Assembly: GCA_017447445.1 (NCBI GenBank)
Contig: JAFSNK010000027.1
Coordinates: forward strand, 1 to 64,000
Direction of reading: 5' to 3'
DNA: 64,000 nt
Source of the DNA: Clostridia bacterium
Lineage (GTDB): Bacteria; Bacillota; Clostridia; Oscillospirales; CAG-382
Shown: positions 1-7,685 of the stretch, piece after piece
Numbering within the stretch: position 1 is the first letter of the stretch
Layout: the number at the start of each line of letters is the position of its first letter
Translations under genes and position numbers: made by a program
The notes under the pieces: generated by a model
Told to the model about the DNA's origin: nothing
Databases searched by the model: none
What the model saw: only the letters and a program-made list of their open reading frames with translations

Positions 1-34
1 AGTTTTTTCCGCGGGGGACCCACGGAAAAAACGG
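1..34. repeat. Partial copy of a dispersed hairpin repeat
   Basis: An imperfect inverted repeat (TTTTTTCCGCGGG, spacer, CCCACGGAAAAAA) sits at the left edge. A near-identical hairpin occurs at about 57594-57626 inside a larger hairpin-rich block, so this is probably the end of a second copy cut by the window edge. No coding sequence covers it. Confidence 0.5.
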
Positions 35-58
35 ATTTTGATTTATATATTATCGGAA

Positions 59-82
59 GAAAACGCCCCTCGGGGCGTTTTC
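59..82. terminator. GAAAACGCC-family hairpin
   Basis: Perfect inverted repeat GAAAACGCCCC-tc-GGGGCGTTTTC. Its A-rich and T-rich flanks would let it act as a terminator on either strand. The same design recurs at 136-159, 17202-17226 and 27077-27096. Between this hairpin and the next lies a CTTCACT-type direct repeat tract (about 93-128) with no visible gene. Confidence 0.5.
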
Positions 83-135
83 TACCAAAACTCTTCACTC
101 TTCACTTTTCACTTTTCACTCTTCACTCAACGCAA

Positions 136-159
136 GAAAACGCCCTTGCGGGCGTTTTC
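136..159 (-). terminator. Terminator of the amidohydrolase gene
   Basis: Inverted repeat GAAAACGCCC-ttgc-GGGCGTTTTC lies 15 nt beyond the stop of the minus-strand amidohydrolase. On the minus strand the stem ends in GTTTTCTTG, consistent with an intrinsic terminator. Confidence 0.6.
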
Positions 160-174
160 GATTATAATCAGTCG

Positions 175-996
175 TTAGTCTTTTATCGAAAATACTTTTT
201 TCGCCGTTTCGCAGTAAACAAGCGATTTTTCGCGGTCGGTAAGGGCGCATTGCTCCAGCCCTGCGAAGGCGTGGGAGGTGAACCACAGCGGATAATCGCT
301 GCCGAACATCACGCGCTCCACTCCGTGCCGTTCGATCATTGCGTAAAGCCCCGCCGCGTCCATTCCGAGCAGCGCCTCGCTGGTATCGACGTACACCGGC
401 GTGCCGATTATGTATTTTTCCGCCTCGTCCCAAACGCTGTAGCCGCCCATATGCGCGGCGATCACGGTAAGCTCCGGCACAAGCTCCGCGACGCGGACCA
501 GGCGGCGCGGGTGCGAAAGGTCGCTTTTTTTATCGCCCACGTGGAAAAGGACGGGCAGCCCGAGCCGCGCGCAGACGCGGTAGATCTCCACTGCGCGCAC
601 GTCGTCGATGGCGAAGCCCTGAAAATCACAGTGCAGCTTTATCCCTTTCGCGCCGTTCGCTTTTGCGCGGGCGAGCTCCGCTTCCGCCGCCTCCGTTCCC
701 ATATCCGGATGGAAGGACGCCAGCGGGATAAAGCGCGCGTCCGAAGCCGCCAGCGACGCCAAATAATCGTTGCCGACGGCGACGTTCCCGGCGTGCAGCG
801 CAGCCGACGATACGACGAAACGCACTCTGTTCGGCAGCCCGGCGGCTCCGCGAAGCAGACATTCCGCGGTGCCGTCCCCCTGCCTGCCGAGCCCGTAGTA
901 GTTCGCGGTGTTGTCCGCCGCCTTCACGGCAAGATGCGCCGGGAAAACGTGGGTGTGAACGTCGGTTATTTCACCTTTATAGCTGAATTCTTTCAT
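175..996 (-). CDS. Amidohydrolase family protein (Amidohydro_2 type TIM barrel)
   Basis: This 273-residue protein fits the metal-dependent amidohydrolase superfamily, PF04909-like branch (decarboxylases and hydrolases of small carboxylic substrates). The N-terminal metal motif DVHTH (residues 12-16), an HCDF segment near 122, LFHVGD near 152, AAHMGG near 181 and FGSDYP near 234 match the order of metal ligands and catalytic Asp in this family. The substrate cannot be told. The start ATG at 996 has only a weak upstream GGT, and a terminator hairpin separates it from the CD1247-like gene upstream, so it may have its own promoter or rely on read-through. The length is typical for the family. Confidence 0.8.
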   Translation of the reverse strand: MKEFSYKGEITDVHTHVFPAHLAVKAADNTANYYGLGRQGDGTAECLLRGAAGLPNRVRFVVSSAALHAGNVAVGNDYLASLAASDARFIPLASFHPDMGTEAAEAELARAKANGAKGIKLHCDFQGFAIDDVRAVEIYRVCARLGLPVLFHVGDKKSDLSHPRRLVRVAELVPELTVIAAHMGGYSVWDEAEKYIIGTPVYVDTSEALLGMDAAGLYAMIERHGVERVMFGSDYPLWFTSHAFAGLEQCALTDREKSLVYCETAKKVFSIKD

Positions 997-1004
997 AGAT
1001 CATA

Positions 1005-1039
1005 CCAAAAGCAAGCGGCAGGTGTTTTGCACCTGCCGC
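1005..1039 (-). terminator. Intrinsic terminator after the CD1247-like gene
   Basis: Ten-base-pair stem GCGGCAGGTG/CACCTGCCGC (1015-1024 with 1030-1039), followed on the minus strand by TTGCTTTTGG. It separates the efp/CD1247 unit from the amidohydrolase. Confidence 0.6.
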
Positions 1040-1054
1040 GATCGTCAAATACGG

Positions 1055-1567
1055 TTATTCGGGCTTTTCTTCTTCGTCCCCGGGCTCTTCCTCGGTTTCG
1101 ACAAGCTGAAGCAGTTTGCCGCAGGAGGGGCATTCGAGTTCGTCGATCTTGTCCACGTCTTCTTCGTCGATATAAACCGGTTCGCCGCAGGCGGGGCATT
1201 CAAGCTCCAGGCATTCGCACGCCTTGCAGTCCTCGTCGTCGCATTCGCAGCAGTTGTCGTCGCATTCCGAGCAGGCGTCGTAATCCTCGCAGTCGTCGCA
1301 ATCGCATTCGTCGTGGAAATGATGCGGCGGGAAGTGCGGATGCGGGTGGGAATAAACTTCCTCCTCCAGCTCGCCCAGATCCTCGTCGATCTCTTCGACG
1401 TAGTCGTTAAGGTTGGCGTTTTCGTCCTCTAAATCGAGCACCGAAAGCGAAAGGTCCTCCAGCAGGTCCGCCATCGCGGCGATTATCTTGCCTTCGCCGG
1501 ACTCGGTGTCGATCTTCATTCCTTCGATAAGGCCTTTGATATAAGCGGCTTTTTCAGATACGTTCAT
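1055..1567 (-). CDS. CD1247-like Cys/His-rich acidic protein
   Basis: A 170-residue, very acidic protein. Residues 1-60 (MNVSEKAAYIKGLIEG...) match my memory of the CD1247 N-terminal domain of Clostridia and look helical. Residues 72-86 carry a His-rich run, residues 88-116 are packed with Cys, Asp and Glu, and residues about 122-150 form a CPxCG...CPSCG zinc ribbon. The tail is a Glu-rich stretch. The function is unknown; metal binding is an inference from composition. A good AAGGAG lies 7-8 nt before the ATG. The gene follows efp by 11 nt, so the two are probably cotranscribed. Confidence 0.75.
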   Translation of the reverse strand: MNVSEKAAYIKGLIEGMKIDTESGEGKIIAAMADLLEDLSLSVLDLEDENANLNDYVEEIDEDLGELEEEVYSHPHPHFPPHHFHDECDCDDCEDYDACSECDDNCCECDDEDCKACECLELECPACGEPVYIDEEDVDKIDELECPSCGKLLQLVETEEEPGDEEEKPE

Positions 1568-1578
1568 TTTTGTTCTCC

Positions 1579-2136
1579 TTATACTCTTTCAAGATATTCG
1601 CAGGTGCGGGTGTCAATCTTTATAACGTCGCCCTCGTTGATGAATATCGGAACTTTAACTTCAGCGCCGGTCTCGACGGTGGCGGGCTTGGTAACGTTGG
1701 TGGCGGTGTTGCCTTTAACGCCGGGTTCGGTGGCGGTAACTTCCAGTTCCACGAATATCGGCGGTTCTACCGAGAACACGTTGCCCTTATAGGACATAAG
1801 GCGGCAAACCATGCCTTCTTTAACGAATTTGAAGCTGTCCGGCAGCTTGTCGGCGTTCAGCGGGACCTGATCGTAGGTCTCCTGGTCCATAAAGTAGTAA
1901 AGATCGCCGTCGTTATAGCTGTATTCCATATCCTTGCGCTCGATGACGGCCTGCGGGAAGCGCGCGGTGGGGTTGAACGAAGTCTCGATAACGGCGCCGG
2001 TGATTATGTTGCGCATCTTGGTCCTGACAAACGCCGCGCCCTTGCCGGGTTTAACGTGCTGGAACTCGATGACCTGCATTACCTGCCCGTCCATTTCGAA
2101 AGTGAGTCCGTTTCTGAAATCGCCTGCGGATACCAT
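1579..2136 (-). CDS. efp: Elongation factor P
   Basis: The 185-residue protein has the three-domain EF-P layout. EF-P binds between the P and E sites and relieves ribosome stalling at polyproline. The domain I loop reads [10 protein letters not shown] with a Lys at the tip, the type modified in Bacillus, rather than the Arg type. The chosen start is the ATG at 2136 ([10 protein letters not shown]), because GGAGG lies 6-7 nt upstream; a TTG 15 nt further up would place that site inside the coding region. First gene of a transcript from the promoter at 2182-2210, followed by the CD1247-like gene. Confidence 0.95.
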   Translation of the reverse strand: MVSAGDFRNGLTFEMDGQVMQVIEFQHVKPGKGAAFVRTKMRNIITGAVIETSFNPTARFPQAVIERKDMEYSYNDGDLYYFMDQETYDQVPLNADKLPDSFKFVKEGMVCRLMSYKGNVFSVEPPIFVELEVTATEPGVKGNTATNVTKPATVETGAEVKVPIFINEGDVIKIDTRTCEYLERV

Positions 2137-2181
2137 AAATAAATCCTCCAAAATTGAAAAAATACAAAATATTACCTATAT

Positions 2182-2210
2182 ATTGTATAATACCGCGCGT
2201 GATTTGTCAA
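2182..2210 (-). promoter_or_regulatory. Promoter of efp
   Basis: Minus-strand TTGACA (2205-2210), 17-nt spacer, TACAAT (2182-2187), about 45 nt upstream of the efp start. Confidence 0.7.
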
Positions 2211-2283
2211 GTGCTTTTTTCAAATCATAAACAGAATATGCCCGCCGCGGAAATACCGCCGGGGGAAGCGCCCGGGCATACGC

Positions 2284-2311
2284 AAAAACCGGAAGGGGCG
2301 TCCCCTTCCGG
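2284..2311. terminator. Bidirectional terminator hairpin
   Basis: Perfect stem CCGGAAGGGG-cgt-CCCCTTCCGG (2289-2311). On the minus strand it is followed by TTTTTG, on the plus strand by CTTGGCTTTTTTATT. It ends transcription coming from the M24 peptidase and its LRR remnant. Confidence 0.75.
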
Positions 2312-2330
2312 CTTGGCTTTTTTATTCGTT

Positions 2331-2594
2331 TCAGGGGTTGTAGTTGTAAACAATCGCTGCGTTTGTAAGAGGGGCGTTGCCGTCTTCGACGCTTATCGCG
2401 TTCCACTGTTCCTCGGTGCCGGTATAGTAAACTGTGGTAAGTCTTATGCAACCGTCAAAAGAATCCATTTCTATGGACTTCACACCAGCGGGAATAATCA
2501 CGTTGGTAAGGCTTGTACAACCGCGGAACGCTTCGCTGTCTATAACTCTCAAACTGTTATATGAAAGGTGTGTTTTTGTTATATAAGCGTAAGA
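2331..2594 (-). pseudogene. Remnant of a BspA-type leucine-rich-repeat (LRR_5) gene
   Basis: The reading frame directly after the M24 peptidase stop (TGA at 2595-2597) stays open and encodes about 87 residues with the LRR_5 signature: LRVIDSEAFRGCTSLTNVII, then SFDGCIRLTTVYYTGTEEQW, then the usual C-terminal ending of such proteins. No start codon with a ribosome binding site is visible; a TTG at 2552 lacks one. I read it as the C-terminal stub of a secreted LRR protein whose 5' part is lost. It is in frame with the upstream gene, so read-through of one stop codon would append it. Confidence 0.7.
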
Positions 2595-3662
2595 TCACAG
2601 CTCTATCAACTCTCTCGGGCTGTGCGTCAGATCCTCGCAGCCGTCGGCGGTAACAAGTACCATATTCTCGATGCGAACGCCGAACCTGCCGGGGAGGTAG
2701 ATGCCGGGTTCGACGGTAACAATATTGCCCTCGACGAGTATATCCTCGCTGCGGGGGGAGACGGCGGGGCGTTCGTGTATCTCCAGCCCGAGCGAATGCC
2801 CCAGCGAATGCCCGAAGTATTCGCCGTAGCCCGCGTCTTTTATTATATCTCGCGCGACGGAATCGGCGTCCACGGCGCGGACGCCGGCTTTAATGAACTT
2901 CATCGCCTCCGCCTGCGCGGTGCGGACGGTGTTGTATACGCGCTTCATCTCGTCGTCGGCTTTGCCGAGCACCACGGTGCGAGTCATATCCGAACAATAG
3001 CTTTTGTACGCCGCGCCGAAATCGAGCGTGAAGAACGAATTCTGCGTAAGCTTCACGTCGCCGGGGACGCCGTGCGGCATCGAGGATTTTTTGCCGGAGA
3101 CGGCTATGGTGTCGAACGCCAGCCCGGAAGCGCCCTTGCAGCGCATATAGTATTCCATCTCGGCGGCGACCTCCAGCTCCGTGCGGTCCCCGTTTATAAA
3201 GCCGAGTATATGTTCGAAGGTCGCGTCGGTGATCGCCTGCGCGCGCTTGATGTTTTCTGTTTCCGCGGGCGTTTTCACGCGGCGGTATTTAAGGCAGATA
3301 TCCGGTTCGAAGCCGAATTCCACGCCCTCGCATTTGCTTTTAAGCGTTTCGAGCTGCTTCACGGTGACGAGCCCCGGGTCGAGGCAGACTTTTTTCGCGC
3401 CGAGGTTTTTGAAACAGTCGGATATATACTCGAAAAGCGGTTTATCGAACCTGTACGGTTTTACGTCGGCGGAAAGGCCGCTCGTCTCGGCGATCTCGAT
3501 ATACCGCGAATCGGTGATAAGCGCAGTTTCGCGCGCGGAAACGATCACCGCGCCGTCGGTGATGTGCATATCCGCAAGGTAGTGCTGCGAAGTCTCGTCC
3601 AGATAAAGCGCGCAGTCGTACCCGAGCGAGGATATCTCCTCATAGATCTTTCTTCCGTTCAT
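2595..3662 (-). CDS. Xaa-Pro peptidase, M24B family
   Basis: A 355-residue creatinase-fold aminopeptidase. Residues about 1-130 form the creatinase N-terminal domain and about 135-350 the M24 catalytic domain. Visible dimetal motifs are FDTIAVSGKKSSMPHG (His), TLDFGAAYKSYCSDMTRT (two Asp), GHSLGHSLGLEIHE (His) and TVEPGIYLPGRFGVRIEN (two Glu). Members remove N-terminal residues before proline. AAAGGAG precedes the ATG. It begins 13 nt after the upstream fusion gene, so the two are likely cotranscribed. The length is typical of the short YpdF/YqhT-like members. Confidence 0.9.
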   Translation of the reverse strand: MNGRKIYEEISSLGYDCALYLDETSQHYLADMHITDGAVIVSARETALITDSRYIEIAETSGLSADVKPYRFDKPLFEYISDCFKNLGAKKVCLDPGLVTVKQLETLKSKCEGVEFGFEPDICLKYRRVKTPAETENIKRAQAITDATFEHILGFINGDRTELEVAAEMEYYMRCKGASGLAFDTIAVSGKKSSMPHGVPGDVKLTQNSFFTLDFGAAYKSYCSDMTRTVVLGKADDEMKRVYNTVRTAQAEAMKFIKAGVRAVDADSVARDIIKDAGYGEYFGHSLGHSLGLEIHERPAVSPRSEDILVEGNIVTVEPGIYLPGRFGVRIENMVLVTADGCEDLTHSPRELIEL

Positions 3663-3675
3663 AAATATCTCCTTT

Positions 3676-6213
3676 TCACGCGGTAACGATGCCCGCCGCT
3701 TTTTGCAGCTTCAACTGCTCAACAGCCGTTTCGCGCATTTTGTATTTAAGTATTTTTCCGGCGGCGTTCATCGGGAATTCGCTTACGAACGCGACGTAGC
3801 GCGGGGTTTTGTGCTTCGCCATATGCGTTTTCACGTATTCCTTTATTTCGTCCTCGGTGAGCGTTTCGCCGTCCTTGGGTATCACGCAAGCCATTATCTC
3901 CTCGCCGTACTGCTCGTCCGGCACGCCGATCACCTGCACGTCCTTTACTTTGGGATGCGTATAAATGAAATCCTCTATCTCCTTGGGGTAGATATTCTCG
4001 CCCCCGCGGATTATCATATCCTTTATGCGCCCGGTGATCTTGAAATACCCCTCCGGAGTGCGACGCGCGAGGTCGCCGGTGTGCAGCCAGCCGTCTTCGT
4101 CGATGGCGATCGCCGTCGCCTGCGGCATTTTGTAATAGCCCTTCATTATATTATATCCGCGCGCGACGAACTCGCCGTCGGCGCCGTCGGGCAGCTCTTT
4201 CCCGGTGTCCGGGTCGACAATGCGGCATTCCACACCGTACATCGCGCCGCCGACGGTGTTCACACGAGCGTCGATGCCGTCGGTCGTTTTGCTCATCGTG
4301 CACCCGGGCGACGCCTCCGTCTGCCCGTAGGTTATGCAGATCTCGCTCATATGCATTTTTTCAATAACGTCGCGCATCACCTTTATGGGGCAGGGCGAGC
4401 CCGCCATTATCCCGGTGCGCATATGCGAAAAGTCGGTTGCCGCGAAGTTTTCGTTCTCCAGCATCGCGATAAACATCGTCGGCACGCCGTGGAAGCAGGT
4501 GATTTTCTCGCGGTCGATGCAGGCGAGCGCGCGCTTGGGCGAAAAATACGTCAGCGGCGACATCGTTACTCCGTGGGTAACGGAAGCCGTCATCGCCAGC
4601 ACCATACCGAAGCAATGGAACATCGGCACCTGTATCATCATACGGTCGGCGCTCGAAAGATCCATGCAGTCGCCTATGTTCTTGCCGTTGTTTATCACGT
4701 TGTAATGCGTAAGCATAACGCCTTTCGGGAACCCGGTGGTGCCGGAGGTATACTGCATATTGCATACGTCGTGCTTGTTTATAAGCGCCGCGCGGCGGTA
4801 GACCTCCTCTATGGGAGTTCCCTCCGCGTAGGTCTGCGCGGTCTCCCAGTCCAGGCAGCCCTCGCGCGTGCTCTGTACCGTTATAATGTTGCGCAGGAAC
4901 GGCAGGCGGCGGGAATAAAGCGGCTTGCCGGGGGTATGCCCCTCCAGCTCCGGGCAGAGCTCGCGCATGATCGCGTTGTAGTCGCTGTCCTTGTATCCGT
5001 CGCACATAACCAGCGTGTGCGTGTCCGACTGGCGAAGCAGATATTCCACTTCGTATATCTTATAGGCGGTGTTCACCGTAACGAGCACCGCGCCGATCTT
5101 CGTGGTCGCCCAGAAGGTTATATACCACTGCGGCAGGTTCGTCGCCCATATCGCGACGTGGTCGCCGCGCTTCACGCCCAGAGTTATAAGCGCGCGGGCG
5201 AACCTGTCCACGTCGTCGCGGAACTGCGGATAGGTGCGCGTGTAATCCAGTTCGGTGAACCGGAAGGCATACTGCTCCGGAAACGCCTCGCACACCCTGT
5301 CGAGCACCTGCGGGAACGTGAGGTCGATAAGCATATTCTTCTGCCAGATGTATTTGCCCTGCCCGCGCAGGTCGTCGATAAGCATATCCCCGCCGGACCT
5401 GCGCCCGGTGAAGCGGCTCATGTAATCGACGTAATGCGGGAAAACAATGCCCGCGTCCTGCAGATAGGGCGCCCAGCGTTTCACCCATTCAAGCGTAACG
5501 TAACCTTCGTAATTAATCGAGCCGAGCGCGTTTATCATCTCCGGTATCGGCATATCGCCCTCGCCCATAAGGCGGTATTCTATCCCGCCCTCTTTGTTCA
5601 TAACGCTGTCCTTGCAGTGGACGTAGGCGATATACATTCCCAGGTTCTGCACGGTGGTTTCCGGCAATTCGTGCGCGAAGCGGTAGGGGTGGTGAAGATC
5701 CCACAGCGCCGCCGCGCTGTCGCTGCGGACCGAATCCAGAACTGCTTTCAGCCGCGCGGTGTCGCTGTAAACGCCGTTCGTCTCCACCAGCAGCGTAACG
5801 CCCGCCTCCTCGGCAAAGGGGATCAGCGCGTTGAGCTGGCGCAGCACCTCCGAATCGTCCACTTCGCCGTTCGGCTCCGGGCTGTCGTCGCCCAGCACTC
5901 GCACGAACTTCGTCCCCAGCGCTTTCGCCGCGGCGAGGTATTCTTTTATTATCGCCGCGTTCTCCTCCGCCTTCGCCGCGTCGCTTATGCAGCAGCCGGA
6001 TGAAAGGCAGGATATCTCCAGCCCCAGGGAATCCAGCTTTTTCACCGTCGCCGGAAGGTTCTGCGGCGCGAACGGCATATTGTGCATACCGTCGAATATA
6101 TCGTCGCCCAGACCGCGTACCTCTATGCCGTCGAACCCGAGGTCCGACGCCATTGCGTAAATATCCGAAAAACTGTATTCCGGGCAGGCGAGTGTCGAAA
6201 ACGAAAGCTTCAT
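3676..6213 (-). CDS. Fusion: sugar-phosphate isomerase/epimerase barrel + acyl-CoA synthetase
   Basis: An 845-residue protein with two complete enzyme halves. Residues 1 to about 275 resemble the AP_endonuc_2 (IolE/IolI, xylose-isomerase-like) TIM barrel: LGFDGIEVRG, LLVETNGVYSD, ALWDLHHPY, YVHCKDS, YEGYVTLEW. Residues about 290-845 form a full adenylate-forming enzyme: YTSGTTGFPKG near 485, YGQTEASPG near 629, GWLHTGDLA near 706, GRIKDMIIRGGENIYP near 727 and the catalytic Lys region GKILKYKM near 820. No frameshift or second start separates the halves. The pairing with a divergent Gfo/Idh/MocA dehydrogenase suggests sugar or cyclitol catabolism linked to acyl-CoA formation, but the substrate is unknown. 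Transcribed from 6285-6313. Confidence 0.85.
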   Translation of the reverse strand: MKLSFSTLACPEYSFSDIYAMASDLGFDGIEVRGLGDDIFDGMHNMPFAPQNLPATVKKLDSLGLEISCLSSGCCISDAAKAEENAAIIKEYLAAAKALGTKFVRVLGDDSPEPNGEVDDSEVLRQLNALIPFAEEAGVTLLVETNGVYSDTARLKAVLDSVRSDSAAALWDLHHPYRFAHELPETTVQNLGMYIAYVHCKDSVMNKEGGIEYRLMGEGDMPIPEMINALGSINYEGYVTLEWVKRWAPYLQDAGIVFPHYVDYMSRFTGRRSGGDMLIDDLRGQGKYIWQKNMLIDLTFPQVLDRVCEAFPEQYAFRFTELDYTRTYPQFRDDVDRFARALITLGVKRGDHVAIWATNLPQWYITFWATTKIGAVLVTVNTAYKIYEVEYLLRQSDTHTLVMCDGYKDSDYNAIMRELCPELEGHTPGKPLYSRRLPFLRNIITVQSTREGCLDWETAQTYAEGTPIEEVYRRAALINKHDVCNMQYTSGTTGFPKGVMLTHYNVINNGKNIGDCMDLSSADRMMIQVPMFHCFGMVLAMTASVTHGVTMSPLTYFSPKRALACIDREKITCFHGVPTMFIAMLENENFAATDFSHMRTGIMAGSPCPIKVMRDVIEKMHMSEICITYGQTEASPGCTMSKTTDGIDARVNTVGGAMYGVECRIVDPDTGKELPDGADGEFVARGYNIMKGYYKMPQATAIAIDEDGWLHTGDLARRTPEGYFKITGRIKDMIIRGGENIYPKEIEDFIYTHPKVKDVQVIGVPDEQYGEEIMACVIPKDGETLTEDEIKEYVKTHMAKHKTPRYVAFVSEFPMNAAGKILKYKMRETAVEQLKLQKAAGIVTA

Positions 6214-6284
6214 TCCGGTGGTCTCCTTTCGTGAAAAAACGTTGAAAACAAGGCGATTTCCGCATAAAACCGAAATTTTATTAA

Positions 6285-6313
6285 AGTATATATTCTTTTT
6301 CCGTCTATGTCAA
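6285..6313 (-). promoter_or_regulatory. Promoter of the isomerase-acyl-CoA synthetase gene
   Basis: Minus-strand TTGACA (6308-6313), 17-nt spacer, TATACT (6285-6290). Near-consensus sigma-A promoter. Confidence 0.75.
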
Positions 6314-6353
6314 GCGTTTGCAAAGCATTTTTTCGCGTTTGTGAATAAAACAG

Positions 6354-6382
6354 TTGAAAAACACAAAATATTGTGCTAAAAT
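6354..6382 (+). promoter_or_regulatory. Promoter of the Gfo/Idh/MocA gene
   Basis: TTGAAA (6354-6359), 17-nt spacer, TAAAAT (6377-6382), about 40 nt upstream of the start codon and back to back with the promoter at 6285-6313. Confidence 0.75.
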
Positions 6383-6395
6383 ATGGTTGACCATA
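6382..6395 (+). promoter_or_regulatory. Candidate operator TATGGT-TG-ACCATA
   Basis: A perfect 6-bp inverted repeat with a 2-nt centre starts at the last base of the -10 box and covers the expected transcription start. Its placement suits a repressor, and TGGT..ACCA resembles GntR-family half sites. The regulator is not in the window. Confidence 0.5.
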
Positions 6396-6419
6396 AAAAA
6401 ACAACAGGTGGAGGTTATT

Positions 6420-7484
6420 ATGTCCAAGATCAAAGTGGCGATCATCGGCTGCGGTACCATCGCCAACAACGCTCACATTCCCGCGTATATGAACAATCCC
6501 GACGCAGAAATAAAGTATTTCTGCGACATCATCCCCGAAAAGGCGGAAGCCGCCGTTAAAAAATACGGCTGCGGCACCGCGGTGGTCGATTATCACGACA
6601 TACTCGGCGATCCGGAGATCGAAGCGGTTTCGGTCTGCACCCCCAACAAAATGCACTCTACCATTAGCATCGACTTCCTTAAAGCCGGCAAGAACGTGCT
6701 TTGCGAAAAGCCCGCCGCGCGCACCCTTTCCGAAGCGCTGGAAATGCAGAAAGCCAAGCACGAGACCGGAAAAGTGCTCAACATCGGCGTCGTCAACCGC
6801 TTCAACGCGGGCGTGAACAAGCTCCGCGAGATGATCCAGTCCGGCGAATTCGGCGAGATATATCACATCTACGTTTCCTTCCGCGCGCACCGCTCCATCC
6901 CGGGGCTCGGCGGCGCGTTTACCGATAAATCCATCGCCGGCGGCGGCGTGCTTATCGACTGGGGCGTCCACTACCTCGATATAGTCATGTACTGCATGGA
7001 CGATCCGAAGCCGCTCACCGTTTCCGCAAAGGCGTTTTCCAAGCTCGGCGTGGATATGAAGAACTACGTTTATGAAGGTATGTGGTCCGAAGAGACGAAG
7101 GACCTTAACGGCGTTTACGACGTCGACGATTTCGTTACCGGCTTCGTCCGCACCGCGGGCCCGACTATCTCGCTCAACGGCGCGTGGGCGCAGAATATCG
7201 GCGTTTCGGAAACCTATATCGACTTCCTCGGCACCAAGGCGGGCGCAAGACTGCAGTACGGCTCCGATTTCACGGTCTACACCACCGCCTGCGGCGGGCT
7301 CGTAAGTCTTAAACCCAAATTCACCCCGAACGCTCACTTCCAGAACGAGATCGATTCCTTCGTCCGCTGCATACAGACCGGCGAAAAGCTCCCCTCCCAC
7401 ATCGACAAGGCGATAATCACCGCCACGATGATGCAGGCGATGTACGATTCCTCGGAGCAGAACAGGGAAATAGTGCTCGGCTGA
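6420..7484 (+). CDS. Gfo/Idh/MocA family NAD(P)-dependent oxidoreductase
   Basis: A 354-residue protein. The N-terminal Rossmann fold shows VAIIGCGTIANNAHIPAY (residues 5-22), and the EKPAARTLSEA motif near 97-107 carries the conserved Lys of the family (EKP). The C-terminal half has the usual mixed sheet domain, with GGGVLIDWGVHYLDIVMYC supplying the H-x-x-D region. These enzymes oxidise or reduce sugars, cyclitols and sugar acids; the substrate is not evident. GGTGGAGG lies 5 nt before the ATG at 6420; an earlier in-frame start would place the promoter within the gene, so I reject it. It diverges from the isomerase-acyl-CoA synthetase fusion, its likely pathway partner. Confidence 0.9.
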   Translation: MSKIKVAIIGCGTIANNAHIPAYMNNPDAEIKYFCDIIPEKAEAAVKKYGCGTAVVDYHDILGDPEIEAVSVCTPNKMHSTISIDFLKAGKNVLCEKPAARTLSEALEMQKAKHETGKVLNIGVVNRFNAGVNKLREMIQSGEFGEIYHIYVSFRAHRSIPGLGGAFTDKSIAGGGVLIDWGVHYLDIVMYCMDDPKPLTVSAKAFSKLGVDMKNYVYEGMWSEETKDLNGVYDVDDFVTGFVRTAGPTISLNGAWAQNIGVSETYIDFLGTKAGARLQYGSDFTVYTTACGGLVSLKPKFTPNAHFQNEIDSFVRCIQTGEKLPSHIDKAIITATMMQAMYDSSEQNREIVLG

Positions 7485-7502
7485 TATCAATATTATATTT
7501 TC

Positions 7503-7530
7503 GCAAGTCCGGTATAAAAACCGGGCTTGC
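7503..7530 (+). terminator. Terminator-like hairpin after the dehydrogenase
   Basis: GCAAG(t)CCGGT - ataaaa - ACCGG(g)CTTGC, followed by GCTCGTTTTC. The stem is strong but the U tract is short. Confidence 0.45.
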
Positions 7531-7649
7531 GCTCGTTTTCGGCGGCTCTGCCGAACCGGGAACCGTTTTCCGCAAACGCGGGCTTCGTTTTTTTTGTATT
7601 TTTTTCAGTAAAAACCCAACCTTTTCGTTTCGCTGTGCATCTTTATCTA

Positions 7650-7661
7650 TGAAGCGCTTCA
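7650..7661 (+). promoter_or_regulatory. 12-bp palindrome upstream of the large sigma-like gene
   Basis: TGAAGCGCTTCA lies 24 nt before the start codon. The 7531-7649 stretch holds T-rich sequence and an AACC element that could be an ECF-type -35, but no convincing promoter. The role is unknown. Confidence 0.25.
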
Positions 7662-7685
7662 ACAAAAGGCAAAAGGAGGTTCGAA

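Noticed and set aside
250-1410. Long antisense open frames (also 3703-6003, 18160-19377, 34174-36033, 41400-43565, 54960-57419)
   Set aside because: They lie opposite well-supported genes, arise from GC-rich codon structure, give Arg/His/Ala-rich nonsense and have no family motifs.
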